Shown here: piece after piece, positions 12,437 to 26,990 of the stretch
How positions within the stretch are numbered: position 1 is the first letter of the stretch
Layout: each line of letters starts with the position of its first letter
Assembly (NCBI GenBank): GCA_023515745.1
Contig: JALECJ010000002.1
Coordinates: 62,001-126,000 of the forward strand
From: Amoeboaphelidium protococcarum
Taxonomy: Eukaryota; Aphelidiomycota; Aphelidea
Length of the DNA: 64,000 bases
Reading direction: 5' to 3'
The notes under the pieces: model-generated
The model's input: the letters and a program-made list of their open reading frames with translations, nothing else
What the model was told of the DNA's origin: nothing
The model's database searches: none
Made by a program: the position numbers and the translations under genes

Positions 12437-12548
12437 GGCCAATTATTTCGATTTTGAATATATTGACGACAATAAATGTTCAACTAAAAGAAGACTGGGG
12501 AAGCAGCAAAAGGGATAAACTAGAATGTATAAAAATAGACAATGTAAT

Positions 12549-15383
12549 TCAATTCTACTAACCATTTATTGTCAAAGTTGACGACTATTCTAAAGATGCT
12601 CTTACATCATGACCACGGTCTACATAAACAGGCTATAAATCCCTACTCATTGATTTTCTTAAGCCACTTAGTACATCTAGTTCAAGATCGCTATTAGTCG
12701 CTGATTAGCAATGAGATTGTGGACACAGATGCAATAACACTTGAGACATGAGTTTCTGCAATTCAGAAGGTATGCGCGGACTTAGTAACAATTATAAAAA
12801 GCTTTACTCCATGTCAATGCACGCAATATCGAGGCCACAATTGTCAATAAACTCATACCGGTCATCAATCCCAACAACCTCTACATCTTACGCACTCACT
12901 AACACCTACGAAATATATTCAGACCTCTAGAATTCGGGATGATGATCAAGAGAAACTCCATAACATTCATCGACACCATCATCAATAGTGAATGAACTTC
13001 CACTTTTGAGATGTCTCCGCCGAGAGTGAAATGGTTCAGATTTCACAATTTCAAGTAGAATCTCTCCAGCAATGATAGCTGTGCGTTTGGTCAAATTCAT
13101 AACCAGTTCCCTATCAGTTGGTGTAAACTCCAGATTGTTCCGGTATCCCATGTAAAGCTTAGACTGAATCAAAGACTCATCATCATCCAGGAACGTGGGA
13201 CTATGAGTCCACACTATACCAGTGGTCATTCTTGAGAGAAGTGTTAGTAAAAGAGGACATTTAGTTAGCAAATGCGAGATCACCGCAGGCACCTGGCAAA
13301 GATGGGATAGAGTTTAAAGAGTGGCAAGTACAGTCAAAATATCCACGGGCATCACAATCAAATCCTTGTACTTACCAAGACCTCCATGTCCAAAACTACC
13401 AGCAGGTATCATATTTACAAGAATATCTACCAATTTATAGACTAACAGATGATGCGACGAAGATGGATTATCATCATCAACAGATAAAATGTCAGCAATC
13501 ATTTGAATGTTGGAAGCAACTGCGGTGAGTTTGCATAAAAACTCCAGAGCCTGAGCATGGTAAGGAGATTTTGTGTCATCACTGTATGGTCCAAATGCCG
13601 CCTATCCTAAACATGAATTGGATGAAAGATTATGAGCTCTCCCAATAAACTCGTTATCGCAAGGCACCAGAAAGTCTAATCCAATTTAAAGCAAGAGATG
13701 CAACTATTCCCAGCTATGTATTTCAATTCTATGACCAATTGCGGTGAGGATCTTAAGTATTTCTTTCCTAAATTATAGAACAACATCAGCGAGATTTACA
13801 TCAATTTCATTCTGTTAACTATCGACCGGATGAGATTCTATGAATGGAGATAATCGGAGGCAGCACATGCAAATTGATAAAAATATATCAGCAATCGCGG
13901 TGGATTAAGCAATATAATCAGCATTAACAGGATTCTAAAGTAAATTAGAGATTATAACTATAGTAGACAGACCAATATATTTAAATCTCTCAAACTAAGC
14001 TATATCCGGACTCTAATGACTTAATCGAAATTTCACAATACTCTTTTAATAATCAATTTCAAATAGCTCCATATAAGTCCAGAATTTAAATTCATCATCA
14101 CTATTATTATTCAAAAATCCGGGCGATTAATAGTAATCCAGAGATCGTTATAAAACTGATAATAGACTTGAGTATAAAGTTTAATAACTACCAAAAGTGA
14201 GTCCTGAATATGGATCATATGACAGGTACAACAGAATCCTAATAGCCTCATACTAATCAATAGCGGAATCTGCATTCAGCATCATGACAAGCCTAAAAAC
14301 GTCCACCTTACCCAGATCGTCCTTTATAATAAACGGCCGTTTAGAATTACACTCGCCACCACCACGTATAGCGGCCAGCATCTTATCTACATCGTATCCA
14401 CCAAATGTCGACAATGGTCTAAGTAGAACATTCTAAGCAACTTAAGGTTTTTGCTATACCTAATTTGACTCCATTTATTACTATTGTTACTACGAAAGGC
14501 CATCGCGACCTGATTCAGTTTCTGTAGGAGTTAATACAAATTGCTGTTGTTATTATTACTACTGCTGCTATTATGATGTACCGAGTGAACTCTTTCTAGA
14601 CACCTAATCACTAGATGCAGCACGTACTCTATCATGATCAGAGGGAAGATAAGACCCAGGCAAGTTTAAGGAGTGAGATTAAGCAGAACTTTAAGGTTAA
14701 GACGCAGCACTAAGTTATCTTTGCAACATCGTCTTTTATGCCAACTACTTGGAGGGGGATTATGGATAATGCAGAGAGGACTAAGCAGAGATAGTTGGCC
14801 GTGAACTCTACTACGATACAGGTCTACTAGGTATAGAATCTCTGTTATTGTTAATATTCAGCTATTGTCCTTATTAAGTATTCTGTGCATTCAAGAGAGC
14901 CTGCTCATGCAATTTCCGCATTATATGAGCCATGTCTAAATCCTGCAGACTTCTCGCCAAAATCTCAGCGTGATATCCCATGAACACCTACCTAATTGTG
15001 GGTAGAGATAGCTGGAATACTTTCAATTACAGCGGTGAGGCCTACTCTCCAATCCATCCAATTAACACAATTTTAAAGGCCTGACTCAAACCGTCCATTA
15101 CACGAACCAATATGAATGACATGTCAGTCATGGACAACATTCGCCTAAGAGCTGCCAGTCCACCTGGGCCACCACCAACTGGTCGCAACTTTAAACTCAT
15201 GCCATTCTATTACTACTATTATAATTGTTCTTACATTCCATTTTAAGCATTATTAGTATCATCAGCGGAGTTGGTGGTGAGTTGAATGGCAAAAATAACA
15301 TGGTCAATATTAGGATTACCAAGTATTGCCTATTTAGCCTGCTGAATTTCAGATTAAAAAGTCACAAGATCGATCCCTTACAT
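12549..15383 (-). CDS. ADF-H domain protein with polyglutamine linker and large helical C-terminal region
   Basis: A 944-codon open frame with no TGA. Residues ~1-160 resemble an actin-depolymerising-factor homology domain of the coactosin/Abp1 type ('FILVRVMDGL', 'FKIVLIGWIGEQ', 'GYHAEILARSLQDLD', 'IMRKLHEQ'). A ~150-residue low-complexity linker follows, with an 11-Gln and a 6-Gln run spelled by mixed TAA, TAG, CAA and CAG. The remaining ~600 residues look like helical repeats with many Leu/Ile faces and Asp-rich loops; I do not recognise the family (a SWI1/RSC9-like or other armadillo-type fold is speculation). An upstream in-frame Met is available near 15503; I chose 15383 because it begins the domain. 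Fusion of two genes by misannotation cannot be excluded without cDNA. Confidence 0.6.
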
Positions 15384-15713
15384 GATCAATAATTGTAGAT
15401 CGCCCCCGTCCGGATGTCTGTCTTTGTCTTTTAATGATAATGTGGGACTTGCTGACTGACACTTTGTAATGAAGAGATGGCGCAGCAGAATCCCCCCTTC
15501 TCGTTTGAAATTACGCTCTGAAGAAAGAAACATTCTCCGAGTTCCAGGCGCAGAAGAGTCACACACGCACGCGATTGAAACTCTTTCGCTTGAAGGAAAG
15601 TAGAGAAGAAAGTCACGGCTGATTTCGTTTCAGGATACTGTAGAATTAATTAACTAGTAGTTTCGTGTAAGAGATTATGCATGTAATGTATTTATACAAA
15701 GTTCACACGTCGC
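15384..15713. other. Spacer between the TEL1 stop and the ADF-H gene start
   Basis: The frame of the ADF-H gene stays open upstream to about 15600, so a longer N-terminus is possible. No domain similarity is seen in that extension. The part near 15620-15713 is AT-rich. Confidence 0.4.
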
Positions 15714-18700
15714 TCACATGAAAGCGTGCCATCCGGGGAACATTATAGATAGATTGCCAACATCGGTCGCCTGCCTTATAAGATCCCGTACGAGATAATC
15801 GGCAGAGTCTCGCGCTTGCAGTCGATCTTTTACTCGAGTTATGACGCGTTAAGCATGTACATTGCTATTCTCTCTTACTGATTCCATGGATATGAACTGC
15901 TCATTTCTATCAGAACGCAGGCTTCTTCCACCTCTACTGACTCTGATGGGTAGATTCTCTTAGTCACATGGATCATCATCAGCCGCAATAATATTCTTTC
16001 TGACCGGAGGCGCCCAAGAGTACAGAGGATCGATACGAAGAACTTCTAGCATTGACTATAGTTCCTCTCTGCCATCCCTCAGAATGTCCAACATCTTGGT
16101 CGCGTTGTTCATAAATGGTCCATTCACACCGCACAATCCCATTCCATCAATGATGTCTCGAGTAAGTCTAAACGGTACAACTTCAGGAAATCTTAACAGT
16201 TCACCGGCGTTGAAAGCCACTCCAAGATCTATATGAATCTATTCTCCAGTACTATCATCGAGAAGAATATTAAAAGGATGTCGATCTCCAATACCAAATA
16301 TATACCCAACCATGGAGTTGCTAGCCACGCTTTTTGAATAGTTCAAGCGCATCCTCCATACTTCAGCTGCATTCATCAGTGGCAACTTCTCAAAGAAATG
16401 ATACTTCATTGCAGGAGTGAACTTCTTCTCAACATCGAGATAAGCTGAAAGGATATCGCTGGACGATACTTTGGACCCAGCGACAATACCATTCAAATAC
16501 TGAATGCATTTAGAAGATTTCCAATCCTACGGGAAATACTTTTCGTGGAGCAGAGATAGATGTTCACCAACTACAGATGTGCCATCCAACCATTCAATGA
16601 CGCCTATATTCTGATTAAGCGGCACTATGTTGTAAGTCCTCACAAAAGATTTAAGACTATCCGGAATGTTATCCCTTGAGCGAACCAAATCATTCACCAC
16701 GACGAAAATGGACTGCAATATGGCTTCTTGACGAAGTTCAGCATCCCTCTTTAGCAAAATATTGTATTTCAACCCGGATTTTCCTTATACGCAGATCTTC
16801 TTAGGCTTAGACAAGCCGCCGACTGGTTAAAACTGCCTTTCTATGTCGCTGAACAAATCTACATCGAGATATTTCTGAGAGTAATCGACAGCAACATTCT
16901 GTACAGGTATGGGTAGAGATTAAAGCTTTTTGACGCATTCTTTTGTAACAATCGACGACAAGGTACATTGTGAAGGCCTTTTATAAGATGGAAGATTGGA
17001 AATATCGACGCAAACTTTCGTAAATAGAAGTCCAGCATTTAGTATACTCAAGCATTTAGACTGGCCATCAGTTTGCATTTACTAAATCAAATCGACTATA
17101 GCGCCACCCTGACCATTATCGATAGCAGAATTATAAGAAGCCAAGACTGGCCACATCGAATGATAGTAGTGATCATTAAGGAGCTTCAACAACACTTTTG
17201 CAACAGACTTCTATAGTTAAGGAGAAGATTTCGACTCTGATGAGAGCATCGCACAGAGTTGATTAACGACAGAGACAAAATATCCGGAGACGACGTTATC
17301 CAGTTTCTAGTGAATACTTTTCATTAAATCCGCATCATCTATTTCATTCCACACTGAGAGAAATCTAAAAACAACCAGGCGATAACCATTCTTGTTAAGA
17401 CGAGAAGAGGAGAGCAGGCGCAAAGTGGAGTCAACATAGTCGCTCAAAAATTGAGATTGCAGCTTCAGATGTTCTTCAAGGAGAATTTAATCATGCTGAT
17501 GTTGCTTGTTCAATTTATGATAGAACTTGTCGACTTCAGTAGGCTATCCATCTGCAGACGGCATCGATTACCGGGGAGTGTTTGACAATAGAGTCTTTTA
17601 TGACTTCAAGATACTCTACAAAGTTTCTGCCTGATGACTTTACAGCAATCGTTGATGCTCCTGATAGCAGAATTGATTGAACTGCAGAAGACATGCGTGT
17701 GATTAAGCATTATCACCAATTGACTGCATGCAAGAGGAGTATAGACTTTATATATCAGACAATGAAGCAGACTTGGTAGTATATTGTAGATCAGCTAAAT
17801 GAGTCTTGATCCTGAGTAGATGGCTTGGCGATCCTGAGAGATTGGCAATAGATTGTTAAGCTTCCTATATGGCAAACTTCTTCAAATTCAGCATATCCAA
17901 AGCCATGACGGTATACAACGAGATCATCTCTTTACTAACATCCGGATCCGTTCTAAGCTAGACAATTTCGTTCAGCAAGGAAGATCCTTAATCCAGAGAC
18001 GCGAGATACTCACATTTGGCCTCAATAAAATCTAATTTCAAGTTAGTATTGCCCATAGAATTTTGCTTCAAAACAAGCTCTCCAATTTTCAGTACATGAG
18101 ATTGTTTCAAATATACACTATTCTTACCACGAAGCATAGCAGTCAGTTCTTACAAACCACCGGCGCCGAGAGCACTATGTACAATGTCAAACTACTTTTA
18201 GATAGCATCAGAATCATCTACAGAGACAGACTTGGTATCAATCATATTAATGATTAGGCTGTTTTGTTATTCAAACAATTCACTCGTAAAATCTTTGAGA
18301 CTTAATAATCGCGCCATGGTCAAAGTAGTATAATCGAGATGCTCATTCCAAGGCTATACGTCCAAATCCCATTTACCAAGCTAAATCGCTATATCAGCTG
18401 GAATGTTCAAGTCAGAGGATTAACCAATAGAGTCCAGTGCCACAGATTCAAGTCCCAACTAACAAAGACTTTACAGCTTGACCGCTGCAAGGCCACTACC
18501 TGTCACGCCAGACATCTATAACGCAGTGAGCCAGTCGTTATTAGTGAGCAATTGATCAGTGATAGTGCTTATACTGAATGAGCTATCTTAAAAGCACGAG
18601 AAATAGTTGGCATCCTGTAACCAACTGACACATTAGCGAAATCCCTCCAGAGCCAGATATGAATTTTGATAAAACACATGGCAAAATTCGAACCATAGAG

Positions 18701-21700
18701 CAGCTTGTTCAAACATCTTCTAAGACTACAGGGCTTTAGCAACATGAAAGTAATTTACCTTCATTTTAGTAGCACATTAACAGATATTAGTATTGGGATA
18801 CATTATGTACATTAACCTGAACAATCTCTCAAGGACAATTAGAAGAATCTGAACCTAAATTTAGTTATCAATGTTTTCAAGGCATCGACAGTAGGCCATG
18901 ATCACATCTTCGTATACACTTTCGTCTTTATGACAGGTGACCAATGCTAGCAATATAATATTTACCACCAAGTCGACGTCCTAAGGCATCTGGTAAACTT
19001 AATCTACCCCAAGGACTCGGAGGCAGATTAAAAACAGACTTTAAAAAGGGGTGACTTAACTGGGCGACTTGGATGATACATTGTACTTAACAAAAGGACA
19101 GGCGAATATCGCCGAATCAGGTTCAGATTACAATAAAACGTGCAATGATGCATTGGAGCAGAGACAAGACAGCAGATTAGCAGCATCCACATTCTTCTAC
19201 TCCAACACAAGACGCAACAGAGAAAACTATGTCTACTATGCAAGCGCGCAGATAAAAACGTCCAAATCGCTTTTACTGCCTGATGTCTTTTGCTTGTTCC
19301 ACTGGGTTCTATCAATACCACTCTGCACCAGAGAAATGGCACTTTAAAGTTTTATATTCCGAGTCTCTCCTTAACAATACAGTTTAATTTTCTCATAAGC
19401 TTAAATACAGACATCAGGGCCCAAACTACCAAAGGCAACATCTAAATTCCACTTTCGAAACAAATCATCAATCCATGGCAGCACATAGATATCGATTGAG
19501 TTCATGATACCATAAATTTCAGCTTTCTCAAGATAGTAATGGAAGCAGCTAATGAATAATGACTACAGAGTTTACAGTTCCGTCTATCTAGCAATAGCGA
19601 CAAGTTGATGAAATATCCACCTAAGATTGGCTGCAGAAAAAAGTTCTTCACCTTCAACGTCACATACTTTACACAAATGCTCAACCATTCTATCTACGCT
19701 GGCGCCGAGAAGCCTGTCACCATCGAGATGACCCAAAGCAAGTATAGACCAGAATGCTATCTAAGCAGGACATTTGAGCATATCATCGACACTTACAGTC
19801 AGAACAGCATTGATTCTTTACATCACAGCGTCTGCATCGTTTCTCTTGTCTTGGCAAAAGTACTACGCTACGCCATACGCAAAGAGCTACAACTACACCA
19901 GATTTTTGCTAAGAGAAGAAGAAAAGATACTTTAAAGCTATGCAGAGTCAATAGAGTATAGCAATTCAGCAAGCAGCCAAAAATTTTCTGCACTATTAAC
20001 ACAAGATGATAGATTATCATCTTGCTCCATAGAGTCTGTGCGACTAATATAACTTTCATTACACAGAGGATACACCAATGCCTAGACGTGATTAAAATCA
20101 AAACCATTCAATAGCAATCTCAGATCAGTAATAACCGTCAAGATGAAATGTTTGATGGTCCCTGAACCATAGTCAGCCTTCTTGAGATATTCGATGAAGG
20201 GAACTAAGTCTTGACGAATATCTTTCTTCACTGAAATGTACAATAGATACAATACCTTCAGCTTAGACAAATCCAAGTTGAGCTACTTCACAAGGTTCAA
20301 AATACTCAGAAAAGGGATATCATTGTGAATCAACGCAAGACATACTTCGTTACCAAAACAGTTCAACGCAGGTATCCGCTTGACAGCCACAGAGCTAGTG
20401 AGTGTTCCGACCACGCTCGTGTGCTAATCTTATTACAGATACCAATTTAAAATACTGCTAATATTCGTTGACTAAATCCTTCGACTACTTAGTGTTATAT
20501 CCAGCTATCTGGCCAACTGACACAAACTCTCCGTAGCATCACTACGAAACTTGAGAATGGTGTCAGATAGACTAAGAACAGATGATACGTATAGTAAAGC
20601 ATGCATAGATTCGCTTAATAGGAGCTCTTCACAATATTCAAGCAAATCTTTGTAATCACTTTGTTCCAGGTGGATTTGATGGATACACTTCAACACCAGA
20701 CATGCGGCCTAAATCTGGCTTTACTACTCTGGAAAGAGGTAAGCTATCAAAAGATCTCTACATTGAATAGGATTCCTCAAAGCAATTTGCACGCACATTA
20801 AATGTTATATATTGGGATTGTTAATACTATTGCATTGCAGAACTTGTACAGAGAGAGCCTATAGGATTCTCAAAATGGCCGGATAGGACGAAAGCATGTC
20901 ACCAGTCACATTCTTGTAGAAACAGCTAATAATGGGACACAGATTATCCTTATTGATTCCAGATAAAAGAGTATCTAACGATCGAGATAAGATTCCGTAA
21001 ATTTGACTTTACTTGCCAAAATTATACTTTTCATTCAAAGTCGCTAGCAATATGATGTTCTGGATCGCCAAAAAGCAATTTTCCTCAGCTAAACCAATTG
21101 CAGCAGCTTCAAAATGGGAGTATATCGTGGAATGCGGCAACCAATTAGACATGGCCTTCAGACCTTGCTTTGAATCATTAGTATCCGTTGACTGTAAAGC
21201 AAGATGATTAACTTTGATACTCCAAACTGATGCCAAAAGATGACATTCTTCATTCCGCTAATGACATTCTAAACATCTCTCAAAGTTTGACTCCACAATA
21301 AACGAAATCCAGCTGGACAAGCTCACAATAGCTTTCATAGACTACTTCAAGAGGGCGTCGACTAGATCCTATACTGCGAGATAATCAAATGCCAGCTAAT
21401 TCTGCTTTAGTATGAACTTTGATATGATAAGTTGACCGCACGAAGATGAAATCTAATTCAGCATTGGAATGAACGATCTGACTGAACATTAATAATCAAG
21501 AGCGGTGAGCACAAGACAAGCCAGTTCACTTACAAGTTAGTTCTGAGATCCAACAAGACTCCAGGCATACTTGACAGTTATTACAGAACTTTAAATATTT
21601 TTCGATATCTTATAAAGACAAATCAATCGCGCGCATGTCATTTCCGATGACACCTCCGTAATACCTAATACATAGTCAGCAAATGATTCAACATCAAAGC

Positions 21701-22829
21701 CGGTATTAGCTTTCAAGAGATCCTCTGTATTTACAGCGATAAAGAGTAAGTAACACAAGGCATTCGACTACTGTAAATTTCGAAGACTATCTCCGATCGA
21801 TTAATACTTGAGCCGCTTAATGTCACGGTCGCTACGAACATTATCACGAGAACATGCTTTCATCAGAGAAAATGCAACTCGACACAAAAGAACATTCTAG
21901 TCAGTGGCGCAGAAGCAGTCCAAACATTACTTTTGCAATAATGCAGATGAAAAACACTCGATTGAAAACTATAACTAAGTGTTAGAACCCGCTAATGCTT
22001 AATAATAGCACTCTAAAAGACCGCCCAGAGGAGGTATTTCAGCTTTAACGTGTCCAGCATAGTCCAGAACCAAATTGATTTGAACGTGAAAAAAGCTTTG
22101 ATCAAAAGTCAGTCTCCTATCAACGTGATATCTCCAATATTCTTCCAAAAGGCCGATATATTTCACCATGAGAGAAGTACTTAGTCGATTAGTCAGAGTC
22201 AGCTACTTGAACAATTCTGCTAAAAGTCGATTAAACTAGAGTTTCAACTTGAAGTTATCATACTCAAGCAGGAACGTGAATGCCTAGACATAAAGATCTT
22301 CAGGACACCTATACTTAATGGCGAAATTCAGAATCTTAAACGTCTCAACTATGGCAGCATACGACATCAAATCGCGTCCAGTTAAACCATCAAAGAGGGA
22401 GACCAATAGTGCGGAAACATCTGTAATATAGGAGTAATTAACCATGAGAGAAGAGGCGAGTCTGAGGTAATCCAGAAGAGAATCAGCGGACGCGAAACAG
22501 TGATTGTGGACGTGACGAACCAATTAGACGGCACTCTAATCAAGGATGAGACGTTGAGACAGACTGCCATCAGACTAGTCACTATCACAGATTATAACAA
22601 CCATGTATCTTAGTTAAAGCACAAGTTCAGACAACTTTTCTCGTTTACTATCATTGCCAACTTGCTTGGGGAACTCTTCTTCAAACACTTTCATCATCTT
22701 CAAAAGCACATTATTCACACTGTCTGCACAAAAAGGACTCTTTTTCAGAATATGAACAATTTCTTGGGCAATCTTTATTCTCTAATTCAACCTTTTACAC
22801 TAAACTAGTTCTTACGCCAGACGATCCAT
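15714..22829 (-). CDS. TEL1: PI3K-related DNA-damage kinase Tel1/ATM
   Basis: The apical kinase of the double-strand-break and telomere response. One uninterrupted frame of 2371 residues; I checked every row and found no in-frame TGA, although TAA/TAG are frequent. The C-terminal kinase domain is diagnostic: '[15 protein letters not shown]', '[22 protein letters not shown]' (catalytic D2182), '[16 protein letters not shown]' (metal-binding D2201), '[14 protein letters not shown]', then '[11 protein letters not shown]'. The FATC domain ends '[12 protein letters not shown]', close to ATM's terminal 'FPGWKAWV'. The upstream ~2000 residues are helical-repeat in character, as expected. At ~2400 aa it is shorter than human ATM. 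Start Met at 22829 follows an in-frame upstream TGA. No introns seen. Confidence 0.95.
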
Positions 22830-23045
22830 TACTGAAGACTATTGATATTATACCTATAGCAGTGTACAGTACGCACTTTTTTATACCAGATATGATCAAA
22901 TACAGTGCAATGTAACAAAGACGCGTTCACAACAATTCAAAGGGAAAGAACGATAGAGAGGGAACAGGAAAGATTTAGCGAGGAAGTGAAACAACGTCGC
23001 ACGTTTTCATTTCACCGCGACGATCGCGCAAATAGAACAATCGTT

Positions 23046-23642
23046 ATGGGACAGGTGACAAGCAAGACTAAAGCAATGGCTGAATAGGCGGCCCGGAAAG
23101 TGCCTCGAACTTCCGCTAAAGACAAAGTGACCATAACATAGACTGCCGTAGAGGAATAGCTTGAACAGGAGGCAGCGTCTATAAGAAGAGAGTATGAAAG
23201 CGTTCTGAAGAATTACGACGCCATTCGGTATCAAATATCATCTAAAGAGTCATCTTCATCCGCCTCTGGTGTGTCTGGTTCACATGCGTCGAATAATAAT
23301 AATAATAGTCCGTTATTGAATACAATTTAGAATAGGAAGTAGCGCGAGACTGAAGCTTAAGATTAAAAGAACAGCAATCTGCTATCAATTACTGATATTC
23401 ACGAGATTTTTGCATTGAACAATCTGAATAAAGAGTTGCCGTCAAGGCTGAAGCTTGAGCAGCACGGCGATAATGTAAAATAGATGCTTAAGTATATGAA
23501 CATTTATGAAACTCATGGTTCGAGTGAAAATGGATTTTACGCGTCATGGTATGGTGTGAAGCCTCCTCGTGGTGTAAAGTCGAAAGCTGACAGGCTACTG
23601 GAAATGGACCGGGAACTGCAAGAGCGCGACAGAATGGTATGA
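23046..23642 (+). CDS. Hypothetical protein, 198 aa, possible N-myristoylation
   Basis: An open frame from ATG 23046 to TGA 23640-23642 with several TAA/TAG codons. The N-terminus MGQVTSKTKAM fits the N-myristoylation pattern (Gly2, Ser6, following lysines), suggesting membrane attachment. It continues as a charged, Ala/Arg/Glu-rich helix, an Asn/Ser-rich linker, and a more ordered C-terminal part with 'MLKYMNIYETHG' and 'WYGVKPPRGVKSK'. I do not recognise the family. The gene is divergent from TEL1 with a ~216-bp shared upstream region and convergent with RPP30 (173 bp between stops). Confidence 0.65.
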
Positions 23643-23815
23643 TCTGACGACTGCTCCCAATTGATACAATTTTTATACACTGTGTCATTGAATTGAAATT
23701 TTCATAATACTAAAGTTGACATTGTTAATCATTGAGTGTATGCATATCTGTGAAAGTAACAATACAAGTAAGATTGGAATCACTATCATTTACAACATGC
23801 AATTTTTAATACTAT

Positions 23816-24712
23816 TCAATCAATTAAAGCAACGGTAGCCTTGTAGGTAAAATTTCTCATGTATGCATGCAACAACACCTCACGAGGATTATCTTGCAAA
23901 TATTTAGTGCTCATTCTAACAGGTAGATCAGCGTACTCCTCAAGCAATTTGGCAACTTTCTCAGGCTATAACAAATTTTCGGACAGCCCAGCACAACTGG
24001 AGATAACCAATCCTCGCCGTCTACTTGTTCTATATGCAAACTTGATTGTATTGACCAAATATTACTTTTATTACATACTAGAATTCACGTCAACCAGTCG
24101 GTCATAGCAGATCTCAATAAACAGGCCTCTCTACTAAGCCAGATTGAAAGTGGAAAATTTCGCGCCGCCCAGTGCAGATTCCAGAGTGATCAAATCAACG
24201 CTGGCAAGATCTTTGACTGCAGCAGTAAAGGCAGGCTCATTAAGCGGTTTAGCAGCGACTATAAAATATCCAAGGGAGCTAATCTGATCTTTCATCTTGT
24301 TCATAGTGTGAACATCGGACGCGTCATTCATAACCACAGTCAATCTGCTCATGATGACTGGTCCATCAGCAGGTCCATATCGTACGAGTAAATGTCGCAT
24401 ATCTGGTTCTGTGATCTTGTATTGAGCTGGAGTCTACATTACAGATAAAGATTGAGATAGTATTAAGTAAATAAAATGACAAGAGCCTAGATTATCTCAG
24501 TAAATATAGTTTTCATCAAATTCATTCTGAATTAGCATGAAATATTTAAGAAAGCATCATTGATAATCTATCATTGGCCATGACGAATGACAAAGACTTA
24601 CAAGTTTATGTAAATCTTTGGCCTGGATCTCTGTACAAACAGCATAATACGCGTAACTTTATGATAATAAGTCCGTAATTATGCTTGCAGACTTGATATT
24701 AAAATCAGCCAT
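23816..24712 (-). CDS. RPP30: RNase P/MRP subunit Rpp30 (Rpp1)
   Basis: A protein subunit of RNase P (tRNA 5' processing) and RNase MRP, with a PHP-like TIM-barrel fold. Spliced CDS complement(join(23816..24433,24602..24712)), 242 aa. Exon 1 encodes MADFNIKSAS...DLHKL; a 168-bp intron (GTAAGT...TGTAG), the longest in the window, precedes 'TPAQYKITEP'. Family features: 'YFIVAAKPLNEPAF', 'SVDLITLES', 'FNLAQQRGLFIEICYD', 'INTIKFA'-type strand and 'GLVISSCAGLSE', corresponding to Rpp30's 'FEI.YSPAI' and 'IISSGA' segments. Two adjacent TAG/TAA within it are Gln. Whether the long intron hides a further small exon is not settled. Confidence 0.78.
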
Positions 24713-24873
24713 AGTTATGATTTTTGCAATGTTTTTATCAATTCGAAAGAGATAACGAACGGCGAAGAATTTTATATTGAGAAACCTACCTGATCAAATA
24801 AGAAATATCTCTTTTAGCAAAAACCGTATTTCAAATACTCTATTTATACTCACAATAATCATCAAAAGAATTT

Positions 24874-26628
<1,755 letters not shown>

Positions 26629-26990
26629 TTTGGAATATCAATCCGGATTCAGAGAGACAAGAATAATTATTCATGTTTTTACAGTAGTTTATGATGCGGC
26701 AAACAACAATCGTTTCATTCCGTTTCCAACCATAGCAGGTCCAGTTTGAAATGGGCAAATGTCAGACGTTTACTACTTTGGGATACTGTCGTCGATTTCT
26801 CTTACTTATTAAGGTACAAATATTCTGTAAAGTCAGTGGTGCAAATTAAATGTTCCAATTCTACGAAATAGAGTGACATGGTACGCAAACAAAAAATGAT
26901 GACAAGAGGACGCGCTGGAAGAGAAATATCACAATACGGGAGCGCACAATATAGATCATTAAGTTAAACGTCTCATACTATATTCCAAAA
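26629..26990. other. Intergenic region upstream of the GH47 gene
   Basis: No coding similarity seen. The sequence is AT-rich with mixed short repeats. It carries the mannosidase promoter and the 3' end of the neighbouring minus-strand gene. Confidence 0.4.
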
